Position numbers and translations under genes: made by a program | Part shown: one piece after another, positions 63,525-64,000 of the stretch | How the letters are laid out: each line of letters begins with the position of its first letter | Position numbering within the stretch: position 1 is the stretch's first letter | The notes under the pieces: generated by a model | The model's database searches: none | What the model was told of the DNA's origin: nothing | What the model saw: the letters and a program-made list of their open reading frames with translations, nothing else | Origin: Candidula unifasciata | Taxonomy: Eukaryota > Mollusca > Gastropoda > Stylommatophora > Geomitridae | Direction of reading: 5' to 3' | Length of the DNA: 64,000 bases | Assembly (NCBI GenBank): GCA_905116865.2 | Contig: CAJHNH020007667.1 | Span: 813,212 to 877,211, forward strand

Positions 63525-63786
63525 GTATGTTCTTATTCTGTAATATCTTAAGTCTTGGCTTTACATGTTTTCCTTTAGTTTCACAGTTTGTGGACATTTT
63601 ATTTTTACTAACATATTGTGCAGAGCTATCAACCGGCAGACCGAGGGCCATATCTGGCCCACGGAGGCCTAGTAAGTGGTCTATGGATCATTGCCACTTG
63701 TATTAATGGTCATTCTATGCTGGGAATCTGGTCTGATATACCTGTCACAATCTCCGTTGCTGTATTAATATCCTACCCTAGATGAC

Positions 63787-63993
63787 GTCACAGGACAGTC
63801 CAACATTTTAGAGGGTGGTGAGACTGGGTTTTCCGGCTTTCTGACCCCAAAACATCTAGAACTGGCCCTAACCCCAACACACCTACGTCCCACGAGAGAG
63901 GGCAGCCTAGGCCCAACGACTGTATGCAGTCTAGGTCCCATGACTGCATGCAGCCTATCTACCACCCCCTGAAATATTAGACTGTCCTGTGAC
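63787..63993. mobile_element. MITE-like element with ~31-bp terminal inverted repeats, THUMPD2 intron 1
   Basis: GTCACAGGACAGTCCAACAT at 63787 pairs with ATTAGACTGTCCTGTGAC ending at 63993; the arms run about 31 bp to GGGTGG/CCACCC. The 207-bp unit contains three short direct repeats of a GACTGTATGCAGTCTAGG type. No target duplication was seen. Confidence 0.65.
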
Positions 63994-64000
63994 CTGTGGA

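Noticed and set aside
63765..63965. 66-codon - strand frame with repeated RLH/GPRL motifs
   Set aside because: It lies inside the MITE-like element and reflects its short direct repeats.

Overview
This window is nuclear DNA of an animal. It is AT-rich, has split genes with GT-AG introns, and is crowded with non-LTR retrotransposon pieces, tRNA-derived short elements, minisatellites and microsatellites. The retrotransposon and SINE mix looks most like a mollusc, probably a gastropod; this is inference from general appearance and no search was run.

Three real protein-coding genes can be reconstructed exon by exon, and their reading phases close. (1) HYLS1, + strand, 16553-35685: nine coding exons, 326 residues, a centriole and ciliogenesis protein. 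(2) MRPL4 (mitochondrial ribosomal protein uL4m), - strand, 62441-42483: ten coding exons, 329 residues, with one GC-AG intron. (3) The first coding exon of THUMPD2 (THUMP-domain RNA guanine-N2 methyltransferase), + strand, 63423-63524, which runs off the window. HYLS1 and MRPL4 are convergent, about 6.8 kb apart stop to stop. MRPL4 and THUMPD2 are head to head with 981 bp between start codons. No operon-like relation is expected; the genes act in centriole/cilium assembly, mitochondrial translation and RNA modification respectively.

Layout. 1-5.1 kb: a duplicated repeat with a tRNA-like head, poly-A/poly-G, and a Tx1/L1-like LINE on the - strand with one frameshift. 5.1-16.5 kb: no host gene seen; microsatellites, fragments of reverse transcriptase and RNase H, SINEs. 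16.5-35.7 kb: HYLS1; its introns hold SINEs, LINE 3' ends, three minisatellites and a 3.0-kb RTE-like LINE with an exact 13-bp target-site duplication in intron 8. 35.7-42.5 kb: intergenic, dominated by a 3.2-kb candidate hAT-type element filled with purine-rich DNA. 42.5-62.4 kb: MRPL4; introns hold another TIR-bounded purine-rich element, SINEs, RNase H fragments, a G-rich minisatellite inside the GC-AG intron, a 57-bp minisatellite and a foldback element in CpG-rich DNA. 62.4-64 kb: shared upstream region, THUMPD2 exon 1 and a MITE-like element.

I saw no rRNA, functional tRNA, CRISPR or prokaryotic system. The most notable points are the GC-AG intron carrying a G-rich minisatellite, the intact-looking LINE insertion in HYLS1, the shared (GAA)n tail linking a SINE family to RTE-like LINEs, and several TIR/foldback elements.
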